Both the position numbers and the translations under genes were made by a program. The notes beneath the pieces were generated by a model that did not search any database, was not told where the DNA came from, and was given only the letters and a program-made list of their open reading frames with translations. From Asticcacaulis sp. SL142 (lineage in GTDB: Bacteria > Pseudomonadota > Alphaproteobacteria > Caulobacterales > Caulobacteraceae), in the NCBI RefSeq assembly GCF_026625745.1, contig NZ_CP113061.1, positions 558,001-622,000 on the forward strand: DNA of 64,000 bases, read 5' to 3'. Shown here piece by piece: positions 21,175-30,022 of this stretch. Numbering within the stretch: the first letter of the stretch is position 1; each line of letters opens with the position of its first letter.

Positions 21175-21552
21175 ATGACTGACAATATGACACTGACAGA
21201 TAATGTGGCGGACGCCAGACTGAAACGGGCGCGTAAACTCTTATCCCCGCAGCCCCAAAAGCCAGTGTCGCTAAAATCAGCGTTACTTTCATCTATCGCT
21301 TTTGCCGCAGCGGCCCTCATGTTGGCGGCAGCTATTATCATGGGACCGGGGTGGGAGCGTGCACCCAGTTTGGTGCCGAATGAGGCTTCGCCCATTAACG
21401 ATAACCAAGTGAGTGCTAACCCCAAAGCCATGATGGTTCAGGCACCCCCAGGTGGATTTGAACTCTCGGCCAGCCCCTTGTCAATTGAAGGTGTGAATGA
21501 AGCTGTGCCGTTGAGCGAAGAGGAACTGGTTGCTGGCGAAGACAAAAAGTAA
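21175..21552 (+). CDS. Hypothetical single-pass membrane protein
   Basis: 125 residues with a basic, hydrophilic N-terminus (DARLKRARKLLSPQPQ), one transmembrane helix at about 37-58 (ALLSSIAFAAAALMLAAAII) and a Pro/Glu-rich tail outside the membrane. It is divergent from trpG. Its stop codon at 21550-21552 lies only about five bases before the first base of recognisable mobile-element sequence, so it is probably the last chromosomal gene on this side. I do not recognise a family. Confidence 0.55.
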   Translation: MTDNMTLTDNVADARLKRARKLLSPQPQKPVSLKSALLSSIAFAAAALMLAAAIIMGPGWERAPSLVPNEASPINDNQVSANPKAMMVQAPPGGFELSASPLSIEGVNEAVPLSEEELVAGEDKK

Positions 21553-21556
21553 GGGG

Positions 21557-21841
21557 CTGTCGTAGATATTTATTTACCGCTGGAACAAGTTGCAAAAGAA
21601 ATGGGGTTGGGGGCCTATCCCGCTATCGGCCTGGCCGCCGCCCGCGAAGCTGCGCGAGCTTCCCTCAAATTGCTGAAGGACAGGAATAATCCGCAAGACC
21701 CACTCGCGGTACGCCGGTTAGAACAAGAGCCCGACATGAAAAACCGGCCTTTGGTGTTTTTTGCCGAACAGATGATTTCCGACATTGAACTGCAATGGCG
21801 AAACCCAAAGCATCGGTCGCAATGCCGCTTTGCGCTTCGCA
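21557..21841 (+). pseudogene. Truncated second copy of a P4-type integrase (internal fragment)
   Basis: The DNA closely matches 24400-24685 within the intact integrase. Shared protein segments are FIYRWNKLQK, YPAIGLA-ARE-AR, LKLLKDRNNPQDPLAVRR and SDIELQWRNPKHR. It begins inside the gene (no start), carries an in-frame TAG where the intact copy has Trp, and has lost one A in the run after the Leu-Gln codons, which shifts the frame. Homology stops at about 21841, where sequence related to a capsid gene begins. It is a dead fragment of a sister element. Confidence 0.85.
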
Positions 21842-22206
21842 CTCGTAAAGGACTCGACGGGATTACGCCGATCAACGCCATGCCGCGGTTCCTGCTGATC
21901 TCTCCTGATCTGGAAACTAATGCGGACGACATCATGTCGATCTTGCATGATGCTACGGTCGATTTTGCGCCGGTACTGTTGCGTAATCTATCGGTGTTGG
22001 TCGATCCGCGCCTGCCGACGGGTAGCTGGTACATCTTCGCTGATCCGGCTGCGCTGCCGATCCTGGAATACGCCTACCTGTCAAGCGCGCAAGGGCCGCA
22101 AATAGCCAGCCGCGAAGGTTGGGATACCTTGGGAATGGAGTTCCGCGTCGTTCTCGACTTTGGTGCGGGCGCCGTTGATTGGCGCGGCGCATATAAGGGC
22201 GGCTGA
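21842..22206 (+). pseudogene. C-terminal fragment of a phage prohead protease / major capsid fusion protein
   Basis: An open frame running from 21601 joins integrase residues to roughly 115 residues that resemble the end of HK97-type protease-capsid fusion proteins: RFLLISPDLETNADDIMS, then PTGSWYIFADPAALPILEYAY, QGPQIASREGWDTLGMEF and VVLDFGAGAVDWRGAYKGG. The catalytic protease part and most of the capsid fold are missing. Any product from the chimeric frame would be an accident of the deletion. Followed two bases later by the gpW-like gene. Confidence 0.75.
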
Positions 22207-22208
22207 TC

Positions 22209-22424
22209 ATGGCAAGCCTGACCGACCTTACCAAGTGGCGTGATCAGCTTCTGGAAGCCCGATTGTCGGGCGTCCGGCGTGTTCGGGACCAGAGCGGCGA
22301 TGAAATCGAATACAAGTCCGATTCAGAATTAGCCCGTGCTTTGTCGGCCGCTGAAGCTGCGATCGCTGCCGCAGCCCGTCCCACCCCCAACACAATTCTT
22401 TTTAGGACTTTCAAAGGAGTCTAA
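22209..22424 (+). CDS. gpW-like phage head-tail joining protein
   Basis: 71 residues, ATG at 22209. Short helical protein opening with SLTDLTKWRDQLLEARLSGVR and containing a GDEIEYKSDSELARAL segment. This pattern (helix, arginine-rich turn, short beta hairpin with EYKSDSEL, helix) matches gpW-family head-completion proteins. Tight spacing after the capsid fragment and a one-base overlap with the next gene fit a head-gene operon. Confidence 0.65.
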   Translation: MASLTDLTKWRDQLLEARLSGVRRVRDQSGDEIEYKSDSELARALSAAEAAIAAAARPTPNTILFRTFKGV

Positions 22425-22756
22425 TGATGAAAAACCATGTTCAGAAAGGTGACACGCTGACAATTCCGGCGCCGGCCGCCGTTCTCTCTGGTGCCGTCGT
22501 AGTAGCCGGCCAGATAATCGGCGTAGCCAATGGCGATGCAGCTTCAGGTTCGCCGGTTGATGTCGATGTAACGGGCGTGTTCAGCCTCTCCAAAGTTGCC
22601 GCACTGGCAATCGATGTCGGTGACCTGGTTTATTGGGATGCTGCCCCCAAGCTAGTGACCAAAACGGCTGTCTCCAATAAAAAGTTGGGCTATGCGGTTA
22701 CGGCTGCGTCAAATCCATCTGCGACCGTCAACGTCCGATTGGTGCCGGTAGTCTAA
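22424..22756 (+). CDS. DUF2190 family phage capsid-associated protein
   Basis: 110 residues. The segments GDTLTIPAPAAVLSGAVVVA, GQIIGVANGDAASGSPVDV, GVFSLSKVAALAIDVGDLVY and WDAAPKLVTKT are characteristic of DUF2190 proteins. These are small beta-rich proteins encoded beside phage capsid genes and often proposed as capsid decoration. Preceded by AAGGAG about eight bases before the first ATG. Complete in itself, though the rest of the head module is gone. Confidence 0.8.
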   Translation: MMKNHVQKGDTLTIPAPAAVLSGAVVVAGQIIGVANGDAASGSPVDVDVTGVFSLSKVAALAIDVGDLVYWDAAPKLVTKTAVSNKKLGYAVTAASNPSATVNVRLVPVV

Positions 22757-22760
22757 GCAT

Positions 22761-23009
22761 ATGGTAGCCTCAGCCCCTTCTATTCGCGCCGTTGCAACGC
22801 CCACACGGCGCGGCTTATCGCGAGAGGAAGCGGCGGGCTATATCGGTGTTTCCCCTTCGACATTTGACAAATTGGTAGCTGAAGGCAAGATGCCGATACC
22901 AAAACGGATTAGCACTCGTAAAATTTGGGATGTCCGCGCTTTAGATTTAGCGTTTGATGGCCTTGATGCTGAATCGACAGACGCTGAAAATCTGTGGGAT
23001 AACATCTAA
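22761..23009 (+). CDS. AlpA/excisionase-like helix-turn-helix protein
   Basis: 82 residues with a MerR/AlpA-like winged HTH at about 18-65: LSREEAAGYIGVSPSTFDKL, then MPIPKRISTRKIWDVRALD. Proteins of this kind act as directionality factors or repressors beside phage integrases. Its last base is shared with the start of the integrase pseudogene, a normal coupling for excisionase-integrase pairs. Confidence 0.7.
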   Translation: MVASAPSIRAVATPTRRGLSREEAAGYIGVSPSTFDKLVAEGKMPIPKRISTRKIWDVRALDLAFDGLDAESTDAENLWDNI

Positions 23010-24037
23010 TGACCAAAATTACGTTGGCCTATGTGCATCGGTTTTGCGACCGGCACGGTAAGATGCGCCACTATTTTCGGCGTCCTGGGTTCAAGCAAAT
23101 TTCTCTTCCTGGCCTCCCTGGATCGGCGGAGTTCATGACTGCCTACCAGTCGGCATTGGGCGGTGTTGTCCCAACTATTGTTGTGGGAGCAGGGCGAACC
23201 CCGTGGCTCAATCGGCAAGTTGATAATTAGCTGGTATCAATCCTGTGATTTTAAAGGGTTTCGAGAACAAACAAAAAAGACCTATCGAGGTATTGCTGAG
23301 AATTTTCGCAACGAACATGGTGACAAACCGGTAGCGCAGTTACAGCCTCATCACGTCCGCAAAATTCTTGCTAAGAAATCTGATACACCTGCGGCCGCAA
23401 ACAACCTACTTAAGGTTCTTCGGTCTATAATGAAGCACGCTGTTGACGATAACTGGCGTACCGACGACCCTACTTTTGGGGTTCGGCCCTTAAAAAATAG
23501 AACGGACGGATTTCATACTTGGACTGAAAAAGAAATTACGCAATTTTCAATCGTTTTACCCAATTAGCTCGCGCGCCAGATTAGCCTTTGATCTGCTATT
23601 ATATACAGGGCAACGGAGGTCAGAAGTAATTCGTATGGGGCCGACAACACGTTTCTGATGGGCTCATCGCCGTAACGCAACAAAAGACCGGAACATCCCT
23701 TTCGATCCCAATTCATCCGCAGCTTAAGGCCACACTGGATGGTACGAAGCTTGATAACCTTACATTCGTGATGACTGCGCAGGGCCAAGGATTTACCGCG
23801 TCTGGCTTTGGAAACTGGTTTCGTAAAATCTGCCAAGAAGCTGGATTGCCTAAACAATGCGCGGCGCACGGTCTCCGCAAAGCGGCAGCCCGCCGATTAG
23901 CTGAAGCCGGTTGCACGACGAAACAAATCGCCTCAGTTACAGGACACACCACGCTTAGGGAAATTGAGCGATACATGGTGGCGGCTGAACAGAAACAGTT
24001 GGCCCGTTCAGCAATGGACAAAATGACAATAAAATAA
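23009..24037 (+). pseudogene. Phage tyrosine integrase with about three frameshifts
   Basis: Homology to tyrosine recombinases runs through four pieces in different frames. The N-terminal arm-binding part is at 23009 to about 23200 (TLAYVHRFCDRHGKMRHYF). The core-binding region is at about 23190-23550 (QTKKTYRGIAENFRNEHGD, VRKILAKKSDTPAAANN). The catalytic Arg segment is at 23540-23640 (LAFDLLLYTGQRRSEVIRMG). The end, from about 23650, carries HGLRKAAARRLAEAG and TGHTTLREIERYM with the HxxR, His and Tyr residues. All catalytic residues survive, so the decay is recent. The enzyme cannot be made without frame correction. Confidence 0.85.
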
Positions 24038-24130
24038 GGACGTTTGAAGAACATTCATTGGCAAACCCCGCATAAAGGTTTGCCAATCCACATAACAACC
24101 ATTTGAAAGGAATGGAGAAAATGAAAGTTA

Positions 24131-24145
24131 TGGCGGGCAGAGTGA
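24131..24145. repeat. Left attachment-site core (copy of tRNA-Ser 3' end)
   Basis: TGGCGGGCAGAGTGA matches TGGCGGACAGAGTGA at 33908-33922 with one substitution. The match begins exactly at the complement of the tRNA CCA end. Confidence 0.6.
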
Positions 24146-24265
24146 CCCCTTAAAGTGCGTCCAAAGGTGCCCGTAGGCGTACGAGAGCCTGTTGATTTAT
24201 TTGAGAAAAATGATTCAATTTATCCGAATTGGTTCACCCCAGTTCCCACCCATCTGGCGTTGCCG

Positions 24266-24286
24266 CTGGGGTCACTGCTGGGGTCA
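24266..24286 (+). promoter_or_regulatory. Paired putative integrase arm-binding sites, left end
   Basis: Two exact CTGGGGTCA copies at 24266-24274 and 24278-24286, 12 bp apart, just upstream of the integrase start. An inverted partial copy (CACCCCAG) sits at 24235-24242. The same doublet occurs near the right end at 33835-33855. Confidence 0.55.
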
Positions 24287-24303
24287 GGTTCGGGAAACAG
24301 CAA

Positions 24304-25497
24304 ATGGCCACACTGACAGCAAAACGAGTAGACACGCACAATGCGCCTGGCAGGTATTCGGACGGGAGCAACCTATATCTTCAGGTCACGAAGAGCGGTT
24401 CAAAGTCGTGGCTATTTATTTACCGCTGGAACAAATTGCAAAAAGAAATGGGGTTGGGGCCCTATCCCGCTATCGGTCTGGCCGACGCCCGCGAAGCGGC
24501 GCGGGATGCACTCAAATTGCTCAAAGACAGGAACAATCCGCAGGACCCATTAGCGGTGCGCCGGGCAGAACAAGACGCCCGACGTGAGAAACCAGCCTTC
24601 GGTGTATTTGCCGAACAGATGCTTTCCGACATTGAGCTGCAATGGCGGAACCCAAAGCACCGGGCGCAATGGCGCTTTAGCCTGCGCGAATATGGCAAAC
24701 CCATATGGGATATGCCTGTCAATGACATCGATACGCAGGATATCCTCCGGGTGTTAAAACCAATCTGGCAGACCATACCGGAGACAGCTTCGCGTGTGAG
24801 AGGAAGGGTCGAGAGGGTTCTTGACGCCGCTGCCGCACAGGGACTGCGTGCCGGTGCAAACCCCGCCCGTTGGAAAGGCCACCTCGATCACCTGTTGCCG
24901 AAGCGACATAAGCTTACACGCGGCCACCATTCCGCTATGCCGTACGATCAGGTGCCTAAGTTTGTCACGGAGTTACGCCAGCGCGATAATATGTCAGCGC
25001 TGGCTCTGGAGTTCCTCATTCTGTGTGCGGCTCGTTCAGGTGAGGTTTTAGGGATGACCTGGGAAGAAGTGGACGTTGTCGCAAAAGTCTGGACTGTGCC
25101 CGCCAATCGCATGAAGGCTGGGCGGGAACATAGGGTTCCTCTAACGGATAGAGCCGTGGCCGTACTAAACTCCGTCCGCCCACTGTCACTAAGTCTTTCC
25201 GATAAGGGACAGACGCAAGCGACAGGCTTCGTTTTCCGCGGATTAAAAATGGGGCCTTTGTCGGTAATGTCTCTCACCATGCAAATGCGCCGTATGGAAA
25301 AAGGCCATTTCACGCCCCATGGTTTTCGGTCGGCGTTCCGTGACTGGTGTGGTGAAGAAACTGATTTCGCACGTGAGATTGCCGAGGCCGCGCTGGCGCA
25401 TACCGTCGGAGACATGACAGAGCGTGCCTACCGGCGTGGAGACGCTCTTGAAAAACGACGGAAGCTTATGGATGCGTGGTCAGACTTTATCGCATGA
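24304..25497 (+). CDS. P4-type tyrosine integrase (intact)
   Basis: A site-specific recombinase of about 397 residues. The N-terminal DUF4102 arm-binding domain has SDGSNLYLQVTKSGSKSWLF and GLGPYPAIGLADAREAARDA. A core-binding domain follows at about 100-190. The catalytic domain carries Arg in CAARSGEVLGMTW, HGFRSAFRDWCGE, His in LAHTVGD and Tyr in MTERAYRRGDALEKRR. I prefer ATG 24304 (opens MATLTAKRV) over the upstream TTG at 24229, which would read through the paired CTGGGGTCA motifs. The frame is intact, unlike the neighbouring copy at 21.6 kb. Confidence 0.92.
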   Translation: MATLTAKRVDTHNAPGRYSDGSNLYLQVTKSGSKSWLFIYRWNKLQKEMGLGPYPAIGLADAREAARDALKLLKDRNNPQDPLAVRRAEQDARREKPAFGVFAEQMLSDIELQWRNPKHRAQWRFSLREYGKPIWDMPVNDIDTQDILRVLKPIWQTIPETASRVRGRVERVLDAAAAQGLRAGANPARWKGHLDHLLPKRHKLTRGHHSAMPYDQVPKFVTELRQRDNMSALALEFLILCAARSGEVLGMTWEEVDVVAKVWTVPANRMKAGREHRVPLTDRAVAVLNSVRPLSLSLSDKGQTQATGFVFRGLKMGPLSVMSLTMQMRRMEKGHFTPHGFRSAFRDWCGEETDFAREIAEAALAHTVGDMTERAYRRGDALEKRRKLMDAWSDFIA

Positions 25498-25630
25498 CAA
25501 TTGCGGGCCATTCAAACCGAAAACACACTTATGGAAATGCGTGGACATTGATGAATGGCAATCGGCCGGTTGTGGCCCTTAGAGGAAGCGATGAAAGTTT
25601 ATCAATTCCAGCAAAGCGGACATCTTGCGA

Positions 25631-28018
25631 TTAACTGATCAGAAGTGCGTATGATGTAAACGAAAAGACCTTGCCCGCAGTCAGAGTGATTTGACCTGAG
25701 CTGTCAATTGCCTTTGATAAGTTATAGAATTCACTCAAAGGCTGATCCTTGGGCGGGACAATACGCAAGGTGACCGTGTTTTTGGACTTGAGCGAGAGCC
25801 CCGTGACCTTATGGTTGCGCCAGGCCATATCGACGGTCAGTCCGCCTCTGGCGCGGATGCCTTTGATGTGGCCGTCCTTCCAGTTCGTCGGCAGGGCGGG
25901 CAGCAGGCGCAACTCACCGTCATGGCTTTGAAGCAACATTTCCGCGATGGCGGCGGTCGCACCCAGATTGCCGTCGATCTGAAAAATCGGATTGTCCGAC
26001 GGACTGTACAGGTCAAGCAGGCTTTCGCTGGTCGAATGGGCCAGGAGTTTATGCAACATGCCAAAGGCATCATCGCCCTGCGCCAGACGGGCATAGAACA
26101 TGGCCAGCCACGCGCTGCTCCAGCCGGTATGGCCGCCGCCGTGCTTCAACCGCTCGGCAATGGTCTTGCGCGCCGCCTCGGCAAGGTCAGGGGTGCGGCG
26201 GACATCCATCTCCAGTCCGGGATAAAGTCCGAACAATTGCGAGATGTGCCGGTGGCCGGGCTCATGCTCAATCAGCGGCTCGCTCCATTCCATGACGCGT
26301 CCGTCAGCCCCGATCCGTAGGGGGGCCAGCCGCTCAAGCGCGGTCTCACACGACTGCGCCAGCTCCGGGTCAACGCCGCACAAATGGGCGGCTTGTGAGG
26401 TGCAAAACAGGACTGTGCGCGCCAGAGACTGCGCCATAGCGCAGCCCATGTCGACATAGCCGGGCGTGCCATCACTCTGAACGTAGCTGTTTTCCGGCGA
26501 ACTGGCCGGGCCCGACACTAGCTTCCCCGTGCGCGGGTCCTCTACCAGATAAGACAGGGTGAAGCGGGCGCACGCCGTGAAAAAGGGCAAGGCGCGCGTT
26601 TGCAGGAAGGCCTTATCCAGTGTGTAGAGATAGTGCTCCCAGTAGTGGAGGCACAGCCACGCCAAGCCGTCTGGCCAAAGGCCATACTGAATTCTTCCAT
26701 CAAGTGCGGTATGCCCCCAGGGATTGGTAGTATAGTGAGCTACAGCCCCTTCACAGCCATAGGCGATACGCGCCGTAGCCTCGCCATAGGGCAAGAGGCG
26801 CTCAGCAAAATCAAACAGGCTATGGTGAAGATGGCCAATGCCGCAGACCTCTGCGGGCCAGAAGTTCATGTTGATGTTGATATTGATATGGTAGTCCGCA
26901 CTCCACGGCGGCGAAAAACCGTCGGCCCATAGTCCTTGCAGATTTGGCGGCAGGGAGCCCGGGCGGGATGAACTGATCAGCAGGTAGCGACCGAAATTGA
27001 AATAACTCTCGACCAGAGCCGGTGAGGGGGCGGCATCTTTTGCGGCCGCGATCTGAGACGGTGTGAGCCGCGTATCGTCAGTAATGCCCAGCGACAGGTC
27101 AACGGCATTAAACAGGGCGGCATGGTCGCGAGCTTGAGTTGCGGCGAGGCGCTTCCACGATTTACCCTTTGTTTCGGCCAGAGCGGCCTGTGCGGTGGAT
27201 AAGGGATCGGCACCAAACAGGTCGGTCGCCGCGGTCAGACTAAGCAAGACCCCCTTTGCGCCGGTAACGCGCACACCGTCCGCTGTCATTTCAGCCTTCC
27301 CGCCCTCCGTCTCCCAGCTTAAAACGGACGCGAAGCGGGTGCCGTAAGGCTTGGGTTGGCCGGTCAGAACAATCTGCCCATTTTGGGCAGAGATCGTGGC
27401 GTCCTGACGGCGTGTCAGCTTGATTGTAACGCTCAGGCCTTCGGGAGCGGTGGTTTCCAGCCGCACCAGCAGAACCTTATCAGGATAGGAGGCCAGAACG
27501 GTGCGTTTATAGACGGCTTTGCCGATGCGGTAGCTGACTCGGGCCTGGGCCGCTTTCATATCCAGTTCGCGGCGATAATCTTCGACGTTTTCAGCGTGCT
27601 CGAAGCGCAGGTGAAGGTCGCCCAGCATCTGATAGGAGCCAAAATCGTCACCGTTCATCGGCTGCATCATGCGCGCCTGAGCGAGTTTATTGGCATTTAT
27701 GCGATCACCGTTAAACAACAGCCGGCGCACTTCCGGCAAGGCATCGCGTGTAGTCACCGGATTGTCTTCGACCGTCCGGCCTGACCAGATTTCGATGTGG
27801 TTAAGCTGCAAGCGCTCTTCGCGCACCCCGCCGAACACCATAGCCCCCAGACGGCCATTGCCAACGGGCAGGGCTTCGATCCAGCGCGCCGCCGGTTGAT
27901 CAAAGCGCAGGGTCTTGGCGTCCTCATGTGCGGATTTCGCGGCGGCTTGGGCTAGCCCTGGCAGCATAAACAGTGCCGACGTGCCCGCGATAACATTCCG
28001 GCGTGTTGGTTCCGACAT
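25631..28018 (-). CDS. Glycoside hydrolase family 95 (alpha-L-fucosidase type)
   Basis: A 795-residue exported glycosidase. The N-terminus has a twin-arginine-like signal (TRRNVIAGTSALFMLPGLAQA). The GH95 pattern then follows: WIEALPVGNGRLGAMVFGG, LNHIEIWSGRT, YQMLGDLHL in the N-terminal beta domain. In the (alpha/alpha)6 barrel are PPNLQGLWADG, ININMNFWPAE, ASSPENSYV and PIFQIDGNLGATAAIAEML, which include the Asn pair and the acidic residues of the family. The usual activity is hydrolysis of alpha-1,2-L-fucosides; some members act on L-galactosides. It is island cargo and the only sugar enzyme there. The TonB receptor at 6 kb is not linked. Confidence 0.9.
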   Translation of the reverse strand: MSEPTRRNVIAGTSALFMLPGLAQAAAKSAHEDAKTLRFDQPAARWIEALPVGNGRLGAMVFGGVREERLQLNHIEIWSGRTVEDNPVTTRDALPEVRRLLFNGDRINANKLAQARMMQPMNGDDFGSYQMLGDLHLRFEHAENVEDYRRELDMKAAQARVSYRIGKAVYKRTVLASYPDKVLLVRLETTAPEGLSVTIKLTRRQDATISAQNGQIVLTGQPKPYGTRFASVLSWETEGGKAEMTADGVRVTGAKGVLLSLTAATDLFGADPLSTAQAALAETKGKSWKRLAATQARDHAALFNAVDLSLGITDDTRLTPSQIAAAKDAAPSPALVESYFNFGRYLLISSSRPGSLPPNLQGLWADGFSPPWSADYHINININMNFWPAEVCGIGHLHHSLFDFAERLLPYGEATARIAYGCEGAVAHYTTNPWGHTALDGRIQYGLWPDGLAWLCLHYWEHYLYTLDKAFLQTRALPFFTACARFTLSYLVEDPRTGKLVSGPASSPENSYVQSDGTPGYVDMGCAMAQSLARTVLFCTSQAAHLCGVDPELAQSCETALERLAPLRIGADGRVMEWSEPLIEHEPGHRHISQLFGLYPGLEMDVRRTPDLAEAARKTIAERLKHGGGHTGWSSAWLAMFYARLAQGDDAFGMLHKLLAHSTSESLLDLYSPSDNPIFQIDGNLGATAAIAEMLLQSHDGELRLLPALPTNWKDGHIKGIRARGGLTVDMAWRNHKVTGLSLKSKNTVTLRIVPPKDQPLSEFYNLSKAIDSSGQITLTAGKVFSFTSYALLIS

Positions 28019-28587
28019 CTCTACCCTCAGATATTCTGATTTATAATATAATTATTGCGCGATTAGGGTGATGCTGTCAATTGCGGCCAATGCACGTCGC
28101 TCCCATTCGTCTTGGGCGATTTGCTCGCTGCTAACCTAATAAAGCCATTGAGTGAGAATTCGCTGCATCTCATCAAGTCTCGCGTTCGGATCGTCAATGA
28201 CGAATGGATCAGTCTTCCGCTGGTAAATTTGTGGTTCAATTTGAACTATTTATATGGATTAGAGAACGAGCTGCTGAGATCAGGCTCCTGAACAATGAGT
28301 CGAATGCGGTTACAAAATTGACAGGAGAATTCCTATGACTGAAACAACAAAATTTGACGCCAGCGCGGTTGCTACTGAGTCGCCTTTTTTTAAATTCTCT
28401 CCGGTGCTGGAGAAGTTCTTCTAGAGCATAAGTCATATATAATGGATATGCTTCCGACGGTTCCGGATGAATTCTATAATCATGTGAAACAACTTGCTGA
28501 AAATAAGATCATTCTTTAAATCTGATGATCATATATCTTATTCTGCTATCCACAGCGTTGTGAGCGATGGCCGCAATTTGAAAGTTA
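28019..28587. other. Degraded intergenic region left of the IS element
   Basis: No intact gene. A frame from ATG 28335 encodes 29 residues (opening TETTKFDASAVATESPFF) and ends in TAG at 28422-28424. Further coding-like stretches in other frames continue to the IS edge. This looks like the start of a broken gene of unknown family, perhaps one the IS entered. The first 300 bp hold the GH95 promoter region. Confidence 0.4.
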
Positions 28588-28653
28588 TGAGGTGGTCCCC
28601 GAAAATCGGACACGGTTCTAAGCTTGTGTCGTTCTCTACGAAGGGCGAGACAT

Positions 28654-28938
28654 ATGACAGGCAAACGTACGCAGTATTCGGGTGATTTCAAAGCGAAAGT
28701 GGCGCTGGAAGCGATCAAGGGCGAGATGACCTTGGCTCAACTGGCGGCCAAACACGGCGTTCACCAGACGCTGATCAATAGCCGGAAGCGCCAGGCCATC
28801 GAAAACATGGCGACGGCTTTTTCGGGCAAGGCCGAACAGGCAGATGCCAGCCGGGAAGCGGAGGTCGAGAAGCTTCACGCCAAGATCGGCCAGTTGCTGG
28901 TGGAGCGGGATTTTTTGCGCAAAGCCTCCGGTCGATGA
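28654..28938 (+). CDS. IS3-family transposase OrfA
   Basis: 94 residues. HTH of the IS3 OrfA/IS911 type (YSGDFKAKVALEAIKGEMTL, AQLAAKHGVHQTLI) and a C-terminal leucine-zipper-like helix (EVEKLHAKIGQLLVERDFL). It binds the IS ends and normally combines with OrfB through ribosomal frameshifting. The stop codon overlaps the orfB start as ATGA at 28935-28938, and a T6 run at about 28912-28917 precedes the overlap. Confidence 0.92.
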   Translation: MTGKRTQYSGDFKAKVALEAIKGEMTLAQLAAKHGVHQTLINSRKRQAIENMATAFSGKAEQADASREAEVEKLHAKIGQLLVERDFLRKASGR

Positions 28939-29788
28939 GTGCTGAGCGGAGGCGAGAGATGATCGATCCCAAACATACGACCTTGTCGGTGAAACGCCAG
29001 TGCCAGTTGGTCTCAATAAGCCGGTCGTGTTTCTACGGTGGCAGGCAGGGCGAAAGTCCGTTGAACCTCGCTCTGATGAGGCGGATCGACAAGCAGTTCA
29101 TGGAGACACCGTTTTACGGCAGTCGTCAGATGGCCCGGCATCTCAAACGCCAAGGCTACGACGTCGGCCGCAAGCGTGTAAGGCGCCTGATGGCCAGGAT
29201 GGGCTTGCAGGCGATCTACCAGAAGTGCAAAAGACGGTACGCCAGCCGGAGCATCGCACCTACCCATATCTGCTTCGGGGATTGGTCATCGACCAACCCA
29301 ATCAGTTCTGGTGCGCCGACATAACCTCCATACCCATGCGTCGCGGCTTCCTGTATCTCGTCGCCATCATGGACTGGTTCAGCCGCAAAGTCTTGGCCTG
29401 GCGGCTGTCGAACACAATGGATGTCGAGTTCTGCATCGCCGCCTTGGTGGAAGCGATGGCGAAGCACGGCCGGCCGGACATCTTCAACACTGACCAGGGT
29501 AGCCAGTTCACCAGTCCGAGGTTCACAGAGCTTTTCCGGGACGCCAACGTCCGCCTGTCCATGGACGGACGCGGACGCTGGCTCGACAATGTCTTTATCG
29601 AACGGCTGTGGCGCTCGCTGAAATACGAGTGCATCTATCTCCATGCCTTCGAGACCGGATCGGAGGCCCGGCTTGGCATCGGAAGATGGATCGAATATTA
29701 CAATCATCACCGGCCCCACTCGACACTCGCAGGACAGACACCCAACGAGATTTATCTGGGATCGGGAATGACGAGGAAAGCGGCATAA
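28935..29788 (+). pseudogene. IS3-family transposase OrfB, frameshifted
   Basis: The integrase-type DDE catalytic subunit. The first frame gives SISRSCFYGGRQGESPLN, MARHLKRQGYDVGRKRVRRL and MGLQAIYQK. From about 29225-29245 the homology moves to another frame: EHRTYPYLLRGLVIDQPNQF, WCADIT (first Asp), NTDQGSQFTS (second Asp), FIERLWRSLKYE (Glu) and YNHHRPHSTLAGQTPNE. One missing or extra base breaks the protein between its HTH_21 and catalytic domains, so this copy is probably unable to move by itself. Confidence 0.88.
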
Positions 29789-30022
29789 TCACACCACAGA
29801 CACAAGCTTAATTCAGCCGCAAACCTGTCCGTGAAACGGGGACCACCTCAGTTATGCTATCTTCTGGTGCGTAAATACCTGTATCGAGAAGCAACTTGGA
29901 CCGAGTAAAAACGCTAGCGCACCCCAGCAACACGGTTGAGGGTAACTGAGGTGTCAGGTGATGGGGTGGACGGCTCCCGCTCCCGGCGTCGAACCATACT
30001 CCCCATCCCGTGGGCGACTTCT

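Larger units (their letters stand above)
21557..24037 (+). mobile_element. Fossil prophage / integrative element remnant
   Basis: A packed run of phage-type genes with several lesions: the N-terminal part of a P4-type integrase, joined to the C-terminal end of a capsid gene, then a gpW-like protein, a DUF2190 protein, an AlpA-like HTH and a frameshifted tyrosine recombinase. No portal, terminase, tail or lysis genes are present, so the element is a deletion relic. It lies directly left of the younger tRNA-Ser island. Confidence 0.8.
28588..29850 (+). mobile_element. IS3-family insertion sequence, 1263 bp
   Basis: Begins TGAGGTGGTCCCCG and ends in the inverted copy CGGGGACCACCTCA, with partial matching inward (CGGAC / GTCCG). 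A 4-bp direct repeat GTTA flanks it (28584-28587 and 29851-29854), as expected for a transposition duplication. It contains overlapping orfA and orfB. It is complete in outline, but orfB is frameshifted. Confidence 0.93.

Noticed and set aside
21557-24037. A functional prophage
   Set aside because: No terminase, portal, tail or lysis genes, and both integrase pieces here are broken; only a relic remains.
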